The notes under the pieces are model-generated. The model did no database searches, was not told where the DNA came from, and saw only the letters and a list, made by a program, of their open reading frames with translations. Below are positions 1-9,193 of a stretch of 64,000 nucleotides of DNA, one piece after another (positions within the stretch are counted from its first letter, which is position 1; each line of letters opens with the position of its first letter). The stretch lies in assembly GCA_020622165.1 (NCBI GenBank), contig JACNMN010000006.1, positions 217,407 to 281,406 of the forward strand, in the 5' to 3' direction. This stretch comes from Boseongicola sp. H5 (GTDB taxonomy: Bacteria; Pseudomonadota; Alphaproteobacteria; Rhodobacterales; Rhodobacteraceae). The position numbers were made by a program, and so were the translations under genes.

Positions 1-1
1 G

Positions 2-601
2 CTTTCGCGGCTGGACCGCGCACTTCTGAAGCTGGAAGGCAACCTCAATCTGATCGGCGGGATCGTGATTTTCATGCTGGTCCTGATGGCGGTGTGGAAC
101 GTGTTCGGCCGCAAGATCTTCAATGCCCCGGTGCCGGGCTACGTGGACTGGACGGAACAGCTCATGGCGCTTTTCGCGTTTCTGGGGCTCGCCTATTGCC
201 AGCGCGAGGGGGGGCATATCCGGATGGATATCGTCGTTTCCCGCCTGCATGGGCGCATCCTGTGGTTCGCCGAATGGATCTCGATCCTGTTCATGCTGAT
301 CGTGACGACCGCGCTGGTCTATGGCACGTGGTTTCACTTCCAGCGCAGCTTCGACCTGAACGCGCCGAATTTCTCCCGCGACAGCTCCATCGATATCAGC
401 CTTCCGCTCTGGCCCGCCAAGCTGATCGTGCCCTTTGCGCTGGCCATTCTCTGGCTCCGGCTCGTCCTGCAACTCTGGGGCTACTGGCGGGCGCTTCGGA
501 CGGGCGAGGACAAACCGGTCGCCGTCCCCCTGCCCGACGATCCGATGACCCAGGCCACGCGGGAGGCCCGCACCGTCAGCGGACGGGAGGATGATACGTG
601 A
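2..601 (+). CDS. TRAP transporter small permease (DctQ-type), 5' end outside window
   Basis: This is the small membrane subunit of a tripartite ATP-independent periplasmic (TRAP) transporter, which imports organic acids or similar solutes by using an ion gradient. The reading frame is already open at base 2, so the true start lies upstream of the window. About four hydrophobic segments are visible, with the DctQ-like stretch 'RRHGRILWF'-type loop after helix two (here SRLHGRILWFAEW) and an aromatic-rich helix (LWPAKLIVPFALAILWL). The large permease follows 60 bases downstream, which fixes the family. The periplasmic binding protein gene should lie just before the window. The substrate cannot be inferred from permeases alone. 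Confidence 0.85.
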   Translation, partial: LSRLDRALLKLEGNLNLIGGIVIFMLVLMAVWNVFGRKIFNAPVPGYVDWTEQLMALFAFLGLAYCQREGGHIRMDIVVSRLHGRILWFAEWISILFMLIVTTALVYGTWFHFQRSFDLNAPNFSRDSSIDISLPLWPAKLIVPFALAILWLRLVLQLWGYWRALRTGEDKPVAVPLPDDPMTQATREARTVSGREDDT

Positions 602-661
602 TCCACCCCACCGGCCAGACATACTTGCAGACCGCACGCGCGCCCGGAAAGGCCCTCTGAA

Positions 662-2098
662 TTGGACAGCATCCTTGACATGCGCGCCCTCCTTGACGGC
701 GTCGATATCTTCACCGTTTCGCTCTGGCTCTCCGCTCTTCTGCTGGTTCTGGTTCTGATCGGCGTTCGCGTCGCCTTTGCCGCGGCCTTTGTCGGCATGC
801 TTGGCCTGTGCATCTATTTCATGCAGCGTCAGGGCTTCGACCGGGGGCTCGTGACGGCGATCAAACTGGCAGGTCAGGTCCCGCATTCCAAATCCACCGG
901 CTATGCGCTCAGCCTGATCCCGACCTTCATTCTGATCGGCTACCTGGCGTATTACGCCGGTCTGACACGAGCCCTGTTCGAGGCCGCCAAACGATGGGTC
1001 GGATGGCTTCCGGGCGGGCTGGGCGTCGCCACGGTGTTTGCAACCGCCGGGTTCGCCGCCGTCTCCGGGGCGTCGGTCGCCACTTCGGCCGTCTTCGCGC
1101 GGATCGCTATCCCCGAGATGCTGAAGATGAACTACGACAAGGCCTTTGCGGCGGGCGTGGTCGCCGCGGGCGGTACGCTTGCCTCGCTGATCCCGCCTTC
1201 CGCCATCCTCGTCATCTACGCGATCATCGTGGAGCAAAGCGTGGGCAAGCTTCTGCTGGCGGGCTTCATCCCCGGCATGGTCTCCGCGCTCATCTATGCC
1301 GGGCTGGTCATCGGGCTTGCCAAGATCCGTAAGAATCTGGGGCCACCCGTCACCGGCTTCACCTGGGGCGAGCGGTTCGCGTCTCTGCCCGGCGCAATCC
1401 CGATCCTCTTCGTCGTCTTCATAATCATCTTCTCGATCTACTACCGCGGCGAAGACGGTGCTTGGGCCACACCGACCGAGGCCGGCGCGCTTGGCGCATT
1501 CGTCGTCCTGATCATGGCGCTCTGGAAGGGCATGAAATGGGGTCAGCTGCGCTCCGCGCTGATGGAGGCGGCCAAGCTCACCGCGATGATCTTCGCGATG
1601 ATCTGGGGCGTTCTGATCTATGTGCGCTTCCTCGGCTTCGCGCAATTGCCCGATCAGTTCGCGGCCTTCATCTCGGGCCTCGAGATGTCGCCCTATCTCA
1701 TCCTGCTGATGATCCTCGGCGCCTATGTGATCCTCGGGATGTTCATGGACGCGATCGGCATGCTCATCCTGACCCTGCCGGTGACCTTCCCGGCCATCAT
1801 CGCGCTCAATGGCGGCCCCGATGTCACCCGCGAGATGTCCGCCTTCGGCATGACATCGGAGGAATGCGCCATCTGGTTCGGCATCATCGTTGTCAAGATG
1901 GCGGAGCTATGCCTGATAACACCGCCCATCGGGCTGAACTGTTTCGTGGTCGCAGGCGTCGCACAGGACAGCAAGCTGCCGATCAGCGTTCAGGATGTTT
2001 TCCGGGGCGCCACGCCCTTCTTCGGCGCGGATGTGGCCACCGTGGCCGTGCTCATCGCGTTTCCCGGCATCGTGCTCTGGTTGCCCTCATTGGTCTGA
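662..2098 (+). CDS. TRAP transporter large permease (DctM-type)
   Basis: This is the large, solute-conducting membrane subunit of the TRAP transporter, 478 residues, close to the usual 425-620 range for the family. It is strongly hydrophobic throughout, with the typical GAxVATSAVFARIAIPEM and GGTLASLIPPSAILVIYA segments seen in DctM proteins. The start used is TTG at 662, preceded by GGAAAGG at a suitable distance; an ATG 18 bases downstream (680) is the alternative. It forms an operon with the small permease upstream and is followed by a hairpin that could end transcription. Confidence 0.9.
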   Translation: MDSILDMRALLDGVDIFTVSLWLSALLLVLVLIGVRVAFAAAFVGMLGLCIYFMQRQGFDRGLVTAIKLAGQVPHSKSTGYALSLIPTFILIGYLAYYAGLTRALFEAAKRWVGWLPGGLGVATVFATAGFAAVSGASVATSAVFARIAIPEMLKMNYDKAFAAGVVAAGGTLASLIPPSAILVIYAIIVEQSVGKLLLAGFIPGMVSALIYAGLVIGLAKIRKNLGPPVTGFTWGERFASLPGAIPILFVVFIIIFSIYYRGEDGAWATPTEAGALGAFVVLIMALWKGMKWGQLRSALMEAAKLTAMIFAMIWGVLIYVRFLGFAQLPDQFAAFISGLEMSPYLILLMILGAYVILGMFMDAIGMLILTLPVTFPAIIALNGGPDVTREMSAFGMTSEECAIWFGIIVVKMAELCLITPPIGLNCFVVAGVAQDSKLPISVQDVFRGATPFFGADVATVAVLIAFPGIVLWLPSLV

Positions 2099-2123
2099 AA
2101 CGGGTCGCTTCCCGTGTCCGACC

Positions 2124-2143
2124 GGCCGGTTTTTCCGGCCTTT
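2124..2143 (+). terminator. Possible rho-independent terminator after the TRAP operon
   Basis: A 6-bp stem GGCCGG/CCGGCC (2124-2129 with 2135-2140) has a T-only loop and is followed by TTT. It lies between the converging TRAP permease and sugar dehydrogenase genes, so it may serve the plus strand. The U-tract is short, which keeps confidence moderate. Confidence 0.45.
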
Positions 2144-2176
2144 GCCGAATGGTGACAGGCTCGGCAGCGCGGCCCC

Positions 2177-3280
2177 TCACCGCCCGGCCGGCGCCATCCG
2201 GTAGAGCGTGTCGGTGTTCACCGACAGGAACCAGATCGCGCCGTCCGGGGCCACGCGCACATCGCGGACCCGTGCGGTTGCGGGGCCCGCGATCTGCTCG
2301 ACCTCCTCCATGCCCTGATCGGGGTCCAGCCGGGCGATATAGTCGAAGACCAGCGCGCCCACCAGCAGATCGCCCTGCCATTCGGGAAACAGGTCGCCCT
2401 GATAGAATGCCATGCCCGATGGCGCGATGGAGGGGTCCCAGTAATGCGCCGGTTGCGCCATTCCCGGCGCTTCGGTCCCCTGCCCGATCCGCAGCCCGGA
2501 ATAGTGCTGGCCATAGGCAATCACCGGCCATCCGTAGTTCACACCGCGCCGCACCTCGTTCACCTCGTCGCCACCGCGCGCCCCGTGTTCGACCACCCAA
2601 AGCTGGCCGGACTGATCCAGCGCCGCGCCTTGCGGATTTCGGTGGCCATAGGACCAGATCTCGGGCTGCGCGCCCTCCTGTCCGACAAAGGGGTTGTCGG
2701 CGGGCACCGATCCGTCGCGCGCCACGCGGATCACGCTGCCATTTTCGCGGGACAGATCCTGCGCCGACGGGCGATCGCCGCGGTCGCCCACGGTCACGTA
2801 AATGTATCCGTCCGCTCCTTCGACCACGCGGCTGCCGAAATGCCGCCCGCCGGAACTGCCGGGCTCCAACGCCCAGATCACGGTGACATCTTCCAGCCGC
2901 GCATCGGCCAGCCGCGCGCGGGCAAGGGCGGTCCCCGCTCCGCGCCCCTGCGGCATGGCGAAGGTAAAGAATATCTCGCCCGTCTCCGCGTGGTCGCGCG
3001 GCACCATCACATCCAGCAGGCCGCCCTGTCCGCCCACCGCGATCTCCGGCAATCCGGACAGCGAAACCGATCCGCCCGCCCCGTCAAACCGCAGCATCTG
3101 CCCCCCGCGCAGGGTCACCAGAAAGCCGCCATCGGGCAGGAAGGCCACCGACCAGGGTTCGACGAGACCGGTCGCCACCGGGGTCACATCGACCGGGCCG
3201 GCGCTGGTGTCGATCTGCTCGGCGATGGCGGGTGCGGCAAGGGAAACGGCCAAAATCGCGGCCTTGAGAAGATGTGGCAT
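2177..3280 (-). CDS. PQQ-dependent sugar dehydrogenase (Glucose/Sorbosone dehydrogenase family), secreted
   Basis: This is a predicted periplasmic soluble aldose-sugar dehydrogenase of the YliI/GSDH beta-propeller family, which oxidises aldoses using PQQ. The start at 3280 gives a clean Sec signal peptide (MPHLLKAAILAVSLAAPAIA) and has GAGGAAA about ten bases before it; the open frame extends further upstream but that part looks non-coding. Family landmarks are GLVEPWSVAFLPDGGFLVT near the N terminus, GGQGGLLDV, the GHRNPQG motif and WVVEHGARGGDEVN followed by NYGWPVI. It is 367 residues, a normal length. It stands alone, convergent with the TRAP genes and divergent from the next importer. 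Confidence 0.88.
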   Translation of the reverse strand: MPHLLKAAILAVSLAAPAIAEQIDTSAGPVDVTPVATGLVEPWSVAFLPDGGFLVTLRGGQMLRFDGAGGSVSLSGLPEIAVGGQGGLLDVMVPRDHAETGEIFFTFAMPQGRGAGTALARARLADARLEDVTVIWALEPGSSGGRHFGSRVVEGADGYIYVTVGDRGDRPSAQDLSRENGSVIRVARDGSVPADNPFVGQEGAQPEIWSYGHRNPQGAALDQSGQLWVVEHGARGGDEVNEVRRGVNYGWPVIAYGQHYSGLRIGQGTEAPGMAQPAHYWDPSIAPSGMAFYQGDLFPEWQGDLLVGALVFDYIARLDPDQGMEEVEQIAGPATARVRDVRVAPDGAIWFLSVNTDTLYRMAPAGR

Positions 3281-3485
3281 GAGACGGCTCTTTTCCTCAG
3301 ATGGCACCGGAAAACCTAGGGCGCGGGCCCATGCAGGACCAGCCCCCTGACGCAGCTGTGAAAAAACCCGGTTTTTCCCCTGTTTTCCGCATGCTGAGCG
3401 GCATAATTGCCTCTTTTCAATCCGTTTTGGCCGGACTAACCTTCCACACATGACGGATCACCGCGATCCATACAGGGAGAAAACA

Positions 3486-4682
3486 ATGAAAAAGCTTCTG
3501 CTGGCCTCAACGGCCACTGCTGTCATGGCAACCGCTGCATATGCCGACAGTCATGCCAATTCCGTAACGCTTGGCGTGATTGTGGGCTTTACCGGCCCGA
3601 TTGAATCGCTTGCCCCCGCCATGGCCGACGGAGCCGAAATGGCGATGGCCGAAGTCACCGAAAGCGGCAATCTGCTGGGCGGGATGAGCGTCACCTCGGT
3701 CCGCGCGGACAGCACCTGCATCGACAGCGCCGCCGCCCAGGCCGCGGCCGAGCGGCTGATCACCGCAGATGGCGTGGACGGGATCGTGGGGGCCGATTGC
3801 TCCGGCGTCACCACGTCGATCCTGTCCAATGTCGCGGTGCCGAACGGCATGGTCATGGTCTCGCCGTCCGCCACCTCCCCCGCATTGTCGAGCATCGAGG
3901 ATAGTGGCCTCTTCTTCCGCACTGCACCTTCCGATGCGCGTCAGGGTCAGGTGATGACGGATGTGATCATGGACCGCGGTATCTCCGAGGTCGCCGTGAC
4001 CTACACCAACAATGACTACGGCCAGGGCCTCGCCGACAGTTTCGCCGCAGCCTTCGAAGCAGCGGGCGGCACGGTGACGCTGGTCTCCGCACATGAAGAC
4101 GGCCGCGCCGATTACTCGGCCGAAGTGGGCTCGCTTGCCTCCGCGGGCGGTGATGCGCTGGTTGTCGCGGGCTATGTGGATCAGGGCGGCTCCGGCATCG
4201 TGCAATCCGCGCTCGACAGCGGCGCGTTTGACACCTTCGTCTTCCCCGACGGGATGGTCAGTCAGGCGCTCACCGATAACTTCGGCAGCGATATCGATGG
4301 CTCTTTCGGCCAGCACCCTGGCACCGACAGCGAAGGCGCCGAGATCTATCATGGCATGGCCGAAGCCGCAGGCTTCGACGGCACCTCGCCCTTCTCCAAG
4401 GAAAGCTATGATGCCGCGGCCCTGATCATGCTGGCCATGCAGGCCGCAGGCTCCACCGCGCCCGGCGATTATGCGGCCCATATCATGGATGTGGCCAACG
4501 CACCGGGCGAGCCGATCCAGCCGGGCGAGCTTGGCCGTGCGCTGGAGCTTCTCGCAGCCGGCGAGGAGATCGATTATCAGGGCGCCTCGGCGGTGGAACT
4601 GATCGGCCCTGGCGAAAGCGCGGGCAACTATCGCGAGATCTCGATCGAAGGTGGTGAGATTGTCACGGCCCGGTATCGCTGA
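3486..4682 (+). CDS. ABC transporter substrate-binding protein, LivJ-like (branched-chain amino acid/amide type)
   Basis: This is the periplasmic binding protein of a hydrophobic amino acid/amide (HAAT) ABC importer. The ATG at 3486 follows AGGGAGA and starts a signal peptide ending AAYA-DSHA. The mature part opens with VTLGVIVGFTGPIESLAPAM, the standard type I periplasmic binding fold entry, and has the expected VDGIVGADCSGVT and VAVTYTNNDYGQGLADSF segments. Length is 398 residues. The two ATPases and two permeases that complete the importer follow downstream. True ligand is unknown: members of this family bind amino acids, amides, urea, aromatic acids and others. Confidence 0.9.
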   Translation: MKKLLLASTATAVMATAAYADSHANSVTLGVIVGFTGPIESLAPAMADGAEMAMAEVTESGNLLGGMSVTSVRADSTCIDSAAAQAAAERLITADGVDGIVGADCSGVTTSILSNVAVPNGMVMVSPSATSPALSSIEDSGLFFRTAPSDARQGQVMTDVIMDRGISEVAVTYTNNDYGQGLADSFAAAFEAAGGTVTLVSAHEDGRADYSAEVGSLASAGGDALVVAGYVDQGGSGIVQSALDSGAFDTFVFPDGMVSQALTDNFGSDIDGSFGQHPGTDSEGAEIYHGMAEAAGFDGTSPFSKESYDAAALIMLAMQAAGSTAPGDYAAHIMDVANAPGEPIQPGELGRALELLAAGEEIDYQGASAVELIGPGESAGNYREISIEGGEIVTARYR

Positions 4683-4710
4683 TTGCCGATGATTTGAAAC
4701 ACAGGTAGGA

Positions 4711-4736
4711 GCAGCCCGGCGTCTGGACCGGGCTGC
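4711..4736 (+). terminator. Stem-loop between binding-protein and ATPase genes (attenuator or mRNA stabiliser)
   Basis: A perfect 9-bp inverted repeat GCAGCCCGG/CCGGGCTGC (4711-4719 and 4728-4736) with an 8-base loop is followed by TTCATTT. Such hairpins are common right after binding-protein genes, where they lower expression of the downstream ATPase and permease genes or protect the 3' end of the binding-protein mRNA. That role is inferred from position. Confidence 0.6.
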
Positions 4737-4759
4737 TTCATTTGGGGGTATCGAAAAAG

Positions 4760-5539
4760 ATGATCGTCGTTGAAGACGTCCACAAGCATTTCGGCGGGTT
4801 CCATGCGGTCGATGGCGCGACACTGACCATCGAAACCGGCTCCATCACCGGGCTGGTCGGCCCGAATGGCGCGGGAAAGACCACTCTTTTCAATGTTATC
4901 GCAGGCGTTCTTGAACCCACATCCGGGCGCGTGATCATGGATGGGGAAGACATTACCGGCCTTCCTCCGCATGAGCTTTTTTCGCGCGGGCTGTTGCGCA
5001 CCTTCCAGATCGCCCATGAATTCAGTTCGATGACCGTGCGGGAGAACCTGATGATGGTGCCCGGCGATCAATCCGGCGAAGCGCTCTGGAATGCCTGGTT
5101 TGCACGGCACCGGATCGCCAGCGAAGAGCGCGCGCTGGCCCGCAAGGCCGATGAGGTGCTGGAATTCCTCACAATCGACCATCTGAGTGACGAAAAAGCA
5201 GGCAACCTGTCCGGCGGGCAGAAAAAACTGCTGGAACTCGGCCGCACGATGATGGTCGATGCCAAGGTCGTTTTTCTGGACGAGGTCGGCGCGGGCGTGA
5301 ACCGGACGCTTCTGAACACGATCGGCGACGCGATCCAGCGTCTGAACACCGAACGGGGCTACACGTTCTGCATGATCGAACATGACATGGATTTCATCGG
5401 CCGCCTCTGCGACCCGGTGATCGTCATGGCCGAAGGTCATGTCCTTGCCAAGGGAACCATCGACGAGATCAAGGCAAACGAGCAGGTGATCGAGGCCTAT
5501 CTGGGCACAGGTCTGAAAAACAAGGCGGCCACCGCATGA
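4760..5539 (+). CDS. livG: ABC transporter ATP-binding protein, LivG-like
   Basis: This is the first of two cytoplasmic ATPases of the HAAT importer. Walker A is GPNGAGKTT near residues 35-43, the signature is NLSGGQKKLLELG, Walker B is KVVFLDEVGAGVN, and the H-loop region is FCMIEHDMDFI. The LivG hallmark insert between Walker A and the signature (RTFQIAHEFSSMTVRENLM) is present. I chose ATG at 4760; a TTG at 4742 is also open, but the GGGGG run at 4744-4748 suits the ATG as ribosome site. The stop overlaps the start of the next ATPase by four bases (ATGA), showing translational coupling. Confidence 0.88.
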   Translation: MIVVEDVHKHFGGFHAVDGATLTIETGSITGLVGPNGAGKTTLFNVIAGVLEPTSGRVIMDGEDITGLPPHELFSRGLLRTFQIAHEFSSMTVRENLMMVPGDQSGEALWNAWFARHRIASEERALARKADEVLEFLTIDHLSDEKAGNLSGGQKKLLELGRTMMVDAKVVFLDEVGAGVNRTLLNTIGDAIQRLNTERGYTFCMIEHDMDFIGRLCDPVIVMAEGHVLAKGTIDEIKANEQVIEAYLGTGLKNKAATA

Positions 5540-6366
5540 GCGGATCTCCCTATGAAGACGATCGCGGCAACAAGGACCGCTCCATAACCCGCCCCGCCGC
5601 TCCGCGAATGGGCGACCCGGTCAAACCCGGCGGCGAGCCCCGCAAGATCGAGGGCGACAATCCGTTTCTGATCGGCCGGGCGATGACCGGCGGATACGGC
5701 TCGGGCGCGGATATCCTGCATGGCTGCACGATTGCCGTGGAACCGGGTGAAATCGCCGTGATCGTCGGGCCCAACGGCGCCGGCAAATCCACCGCGATGA
5801 AGGCGGTTTTCGGCATGCTCAACCTGCGCCAGGGCGAGGTGCTGCTGGATGGCGAGGAGATCACCGAACTGACCCCGCAGGCCCGCGTGGGCAAGGGCAT
5901 GGGCTTCGTGCCGCAGACATCGAACATCTTCACCTCGCTCACCGTGGAGGAAAACCTTGAAATGGGCGCCTTCATCCGGCGCGACGATATCTCGGGCACT
6001 ATGGCGCAGGTATATGACCTGTTTCCGATCCTGAAGGAGAAACGCAATCAGGCCGCGGGCGAGTTGTCCGGCGGGCAGCGCCAGCAGGTCGCCGTGGGCC
6101 GGGCCCTGATGACCAAGCCAAAGGTGCTGATGCTGGATGAGCCGACGGCGGGCGTCTCTCCGATCGTGATGGACGAGCTGTTCGACCGGATCATCGAGGT
6201 GGCGCGCACCGGCATTCCGATCCTGATGGTCGAACAGAACGCAAGACAGGCGCTGGCGATTGCCGACAAGGGCTATGTTCTGGTCCAGGGGCGCAACGCC
6301 TTCAGCGGCACCGGCGCGGAACTGCTGGCCGATCCAGAGGTCCGCAAGAGCTTTCTGGGGGGCTGA
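5536..6366 (+). CDS. livF: ABC transporter ATP-binding protein, LivF-like
   Basis: This is the second ATPase of the HAAT importer. Walker A is VGPNGAGKST, the Q-loop area is GFVPQTSNIFTSLTVEENL (a LivF-type sequence), the signature is LSGGQRQQVAVGRAL, Walker B is VLMLDEPTAG, and the switch segment is ILMVEQNARQAL. It is 276 residues, longer than typical LivF (about 235), because of an N-terminal extension of about 45 polar residues before the ATPase fold. The extension carries no motif I recognise. It overlaps livG by four bases. Confidence 0.88.
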   Translation: MSGSPYEDDRGNKDRSITRPAAPRMGDPVKPGGEPRKIEGDNPFLIGRAMTGGYGSGADILHGCTIAVEPGEIAVIVGPNGAGKSTAMKAVFGMLNLRQGEVLLDGEEITELTPQARVGKGMGFVPQTSNIFTSLTVEENLEMGAFIRRDDISGTMAQVYDLFPILKEKRNQAAGELSGGQRQQVAVGRALMTKPKVLMLDEPTAGVSPIVMDELFDRIIEVARTGIPILMVEQNARQALAIADKGYVLVQGRNAFSGTGAELLADPEVRKSFLGG

Positions 6367-6369
6367 GGC

Positions 6370-6747
6370 GTGCGGGCCGCATATATCGCTCTTCTGGCGG
6401 GTGCGGGCCTTTTGCAGGCCGCGACCGGGGCCACTGCCGAGCCGTGGGCCTGCGAATTCACGGTGGAATGCATCACCGGCGAGCCCTGCGGCGCCGCCGC
6501 CTACCAGATTACGATCCTGGCTGCCGATCATGAGGGGCGGCTCTTTCTGTCCAGCGTCGTGGGCGACACGCCGGTCACCCGGCTCAATCCGGACGCGGCC
6601 CCGCCGGTCAGCTATGCGAGCGCCGGGCGGAACGGGTTGGCGGAAATGATCACGATCGAGGCTGACAGTACCGCGCTGATGACGGCGCATATCTTCGATG
6701 GCAGCCCGATGGCAGTCACCTATTTCGGAACATGTGAGGCTCTTTAG
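6370..6747 (+). CDS. Small predicted secreted protein inside the Liv operon
   Basis: I do not recognise this 125-residue protein. It starts with GTG at 6370, three bases after livF stops, behind GGGGGCTGAG, and has a signal peptide (AAYIALLAGAGLLQAATGATA) followed by a short mature domain. The mature part has four cysteines (CEF, VECITGEPC, and GTCEAL at the C terminus), which could form two disulfides in the periplasm. It lies four bases before the livH start, so it is translated with the importer. A role as accessory periplasmic factor is possible but unsupported. Confidence 0.6.
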   Translation: MRAAYIALLAGAGLLQAATGATAEPWACEFTVECITGEPCGAAAYQITILAADHEGRLFLSSVVGDTPVTRLNPDAAPPVSYASAGRNGLAEMITIEADSTALMTAHIFDGSPMAVTYFGTCEAL

Positions 6748-6751
6748 AGAC

Positions 6752-7762
6752 ATGGATTTCCTGAACGCGCTGGTTACGCTTCTGAATTTCGTCATCATCC
6801 CGGCCACGGCCTACGGGGCGCAGCTTGCGCTTGGCGCGTTGGGTGTGACGCTGATCTACGGCATCCTGCGGTTTTCCAATTTCGCCCATGGCGACACCAT
6901 GGCCTTTGGCGCGATGGTCACCATTCTGGTCACCTGGTTTCTGCAGGGGGCGGGCGTGTCTCTCGGGCCGTTGCCCACGGCGCTTCTGGCGCTTCCGGTG
7001 GGTATAGCCGCGACGGGGCTTCTGCTGATCGGGACGGACCGGGCGGTCTATCGCTTCTACAGGGCGCAAAAGGCCAAACCGGTGATCTATGTGATCGCCT
7101 CTCTGGGTGTGATGTTCATCATGAACGGAATCGTGCGCTTCATCATCGGTGTCGACGATCAGCGCTTTGCCGACGGGGAGCGGTTCATCATCTCCGCCCG
7201 CACCTTCCGCGAGATGACCGGGCTGGAAGAAGGGCTCGCGTTCCGCACCAGTCAGGGCATCACCATCGTCGTGGCGATCATCGCGGTGGCGCTGCTGTTC
7301 TGGTTCCTGAATCGCACCCGCACCGGCAAGTCCATGCGCGCCTTTTCCGACAACGAGGATCTGGCCTTGCTGTCGGGCATCAACCCGGAGCGCGTGGTGC
7401 TGTATACATGGCTGATCGTTGCGGCGCTGGCGACCACGGCGGGCGTGCTTTACGGGCTCGACAAGAGTTTCAAGCCCTTCACCTATTTCCAGCTTCTGCT
7501 GCCGATCTTCGCCTCGGCCATCGTCGGGGGGCTCGGCAATCCGCTTGGCGCGATTCTGGGCGGGTTCGTCATCGCGTTTTCCGAGATCACGGTCACCTAT
7601 GCCTTCCGAAGGGTGGTGAGCTATCTGGCGCCGGAAAGCTGGCAGCCGGACGGACTGTTGCAGCTTCTGTCCACCGATTACAAATTCGCGGTCAGTTTCG
7701 CGATCCTGCTGATCGTGCTTCTGTTCCGTCCGACCGGCATCATGAAAGGCAAATCGATATGA
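6752..7762 (+). CDS. livH: Branched-chain amino acid-type ABC transporter permease, LivH-like
   Basis: This is one of the two inner-membrane permeases of the HAAT importer. It has the LivH entry segment YGAQLALGALGVTLIYGILRFSNFAHGD split over the first two helices, the cytoplasmic coupling loop GKSMRAFSDNEDLALLSGIN, and the C-terminal GGLGNPLGAILGGF block. Length is 336 residues from ATG 6752. An upstream in-frame extension to 6698 overlaps the preceding gene and was not used. The stop shares four bases (ATGA) with the livM start. Confidence 0.9.
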   Translation: MDFLNALVTLLNFVIIPATAYGAQLALGALGVTLIYGILRFSNFAHGDTMAFGAMVTILVTWFLQGAGVSLGPLPTALLALPVGIAATGLLLIGTDRAVYRFYRAQKAKPVIYVIASLGVMFIMNGIVRFIIGVDDQRFADGERFIISARTFREMTGLEEGLAFRTSQGITIVVAIIAVALLFWFLNRTRTGKSMRAFSDNEDLALLSGINPERVVLYTWLIVAALATTAGVLYGLDKSFKPFTYFQLLLPIFASAIVGGLGNPLGAILGGFVIAFSEITVTYAFRRVVSYLAPESWQPDGLLQLLSTDYKFAVSFAILLIVLLFRPTGIMKGKSI

Positions 7763-9066
7763 AAACGATGCAGCCGAAACATGTGCTTTTGTTCGTTCTG
7801 GTGGGCGCGCTCTTCATCGGGACGGGGTTCGTTCAGTCCTGGAACACCGCGCTGACGATTTTCAACATGGGGCTGGTATCGGCCATCATGGCGCTCGGCG
7901 TGAACATGCAATGGGGCTATGCGGGTCTGTTCAATGTTGGTGTCATGGGGTTTGTGGCGCTTGGCGGCCTCGCCGCGGTTCTCGTATCCATGCCGCCGGT
8001 CGAAGGCGCATGGGCGGCCGGCGGGGTACAGGTGCTTCTGGGTCTGGTGCTGGGGGCGGCAACCATTGTCGGCGCCATTCTCGTCTGGGGCCGGATGCGG
8101 CCGGGACGCATGCGCGGGATTGTCATCCTGATCATTCTGGTCGCGGGGTTCTTCATTTTCCGCGCGGTGTTCGATGCGGGCGTGGCCCGGGTTGAAAGCA
8201 TCGATCCTGCGCTGACCGGGTATCTGGGCGGTCTGGGCCTGCCTGTCGTCCTGTCCTGGCCGGTCGGCGGGCTTCTTGCCGCCGGTGCGGCGTGGATCAT
8301 CGGGAAAACGGCCCTTGGCCTCAGGTCCGACTATCTGGCCATCGCCACGCTCGGCATCGCCGAAATTGTCATCGCCGTTCTGAAGAACGAGGACTGGCTG
8401 GCGCGTGGTGTGAAGAACGTCACCGGACTGCCGCGGCCCGTTCCGTTCGAAGTCGATCTGCAGGCCAATGAGCGCTTCGTCGAACTGGCGCAAGGCATCG
8501 GCGCCGATCCGGTCAGCGCCTCGACGATTGCGGTAAAGCTGGCATATGCCGGGTTGTTCATCGTGGTTCTGCTGGCCCTGATCTGGCTGAGCGAGAAGGC
8601 CCTGAACTCCCCATGGGGTCGGATGATGCGGGCGATCCGCGACAACGAGATTTCCGCCTCGGCCATGGGCAAGAACGTCAAGGCGCGGCATTTGCAGATC
8701 TTCATCCTCGGTTCGGCCGTCTGCGGGCTGGCCGGGGCGATGATGACCACGCTGGACGGCCAGCTTGTGCCCGGCACCTACCAGCCCCTGCGCTTCACCT
8801 TCCTGATCTGGGTCATGGTGATCGTCGGCGGCTCCGGCAACAACTGGGGCGCGGTTCTGGGCGGTTTCCTTGTCTGGTGGCTGTGGATTCAGGTGGAACC
8901 GATCGGCCTGATGCTGATGCAGGGCATCACCGCAGGCATGGCGGAGGACAGCGGCCTGCGTGATCACCTGCTCGATTCGGCGGCCCATATGCGGCTGCTG
9001 ACCATGGGGCTGATCCTGTTGCTGGTCCTGCGCTTCAGCCCGCGCGGGCTGATCCCCGAACGCTGA
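7759..9066 (+). CDS. livM: Branched-chain amino acid-type ABC transporter permease, LivM-like
   Basis: This is the second permease of the importer. It begins with ATG at 7759, inside the livH stop. The LivM blocks are present: LGLRSDYLAIATLGIAEI, then the coupling loop SPWGRMMRAIRDNEISASAMGKN, and GGSGNNWGAVLGGF near the C terminus, ending in LRFSPRGLIPER as usual for LivM. Length is 435 residues, longer than many LivM proteins because of an extra hydrophobic segment between residues about 85 and 150. It is the last gene of the operon. Confidence 0.9.
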   Translation: MKTMQPKHVLLFVLVGALFIGTGFVQSWNTALTIFNMGLVSAIMALGVNMQWGYAGLFNVGVMGFVALGGLAAVLVSMPPVEGAWAAGGVQVLLGLVLGAATIVGAILVWGRMRPGRMRGIVILIILVAGFFIFRAVFDAGVARVESIDPALTGYLGGLGLPVVLSWPVGGLLAAGAAWIIGKTALGLRSDYLAIATLGIAEIVIAVLKNEDWLARGVKNVTGLPRPVPFEVDLQANERFVELAQGIGADPVSASTIAVKLAYAGLFIVVLLALIWLSEKALNSPWGRMMRAIRDNEISASAMGKNVKARHLQIFILGSAVCGLAGAMMTTLDGQLVPGTYQPLRFTFLIWVMVIVGGSGNNWGAVLGGFLVWWLWIQVEPIGLMLMQGITAGMAEDSGLRDHLLDSAAHMRLLTMGLILLLVLRFSPRGLIPER

Positions 9067-9193
9067 GCGATATGCACCGGCCGGCACCGATCCCGCATTG
9101 GCCCTTGGCCCCCGCGTGGAGCGTTCCTGACAATGATGATGGGATGAGGGAACGGGCCGGGCCGCTGCGGCCCTTGCCCGGCGTGGCGGACGC

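Noticed and set aside
1462..2886. A 474-codon plus-strand frame running from dctM into the sugar dehydrogenase gene
   Set aside because: It crosses two well-supported genes in other frames and encodes an Arg/Pro-rich sequence typical of out-of-frame GC-rich DNA.
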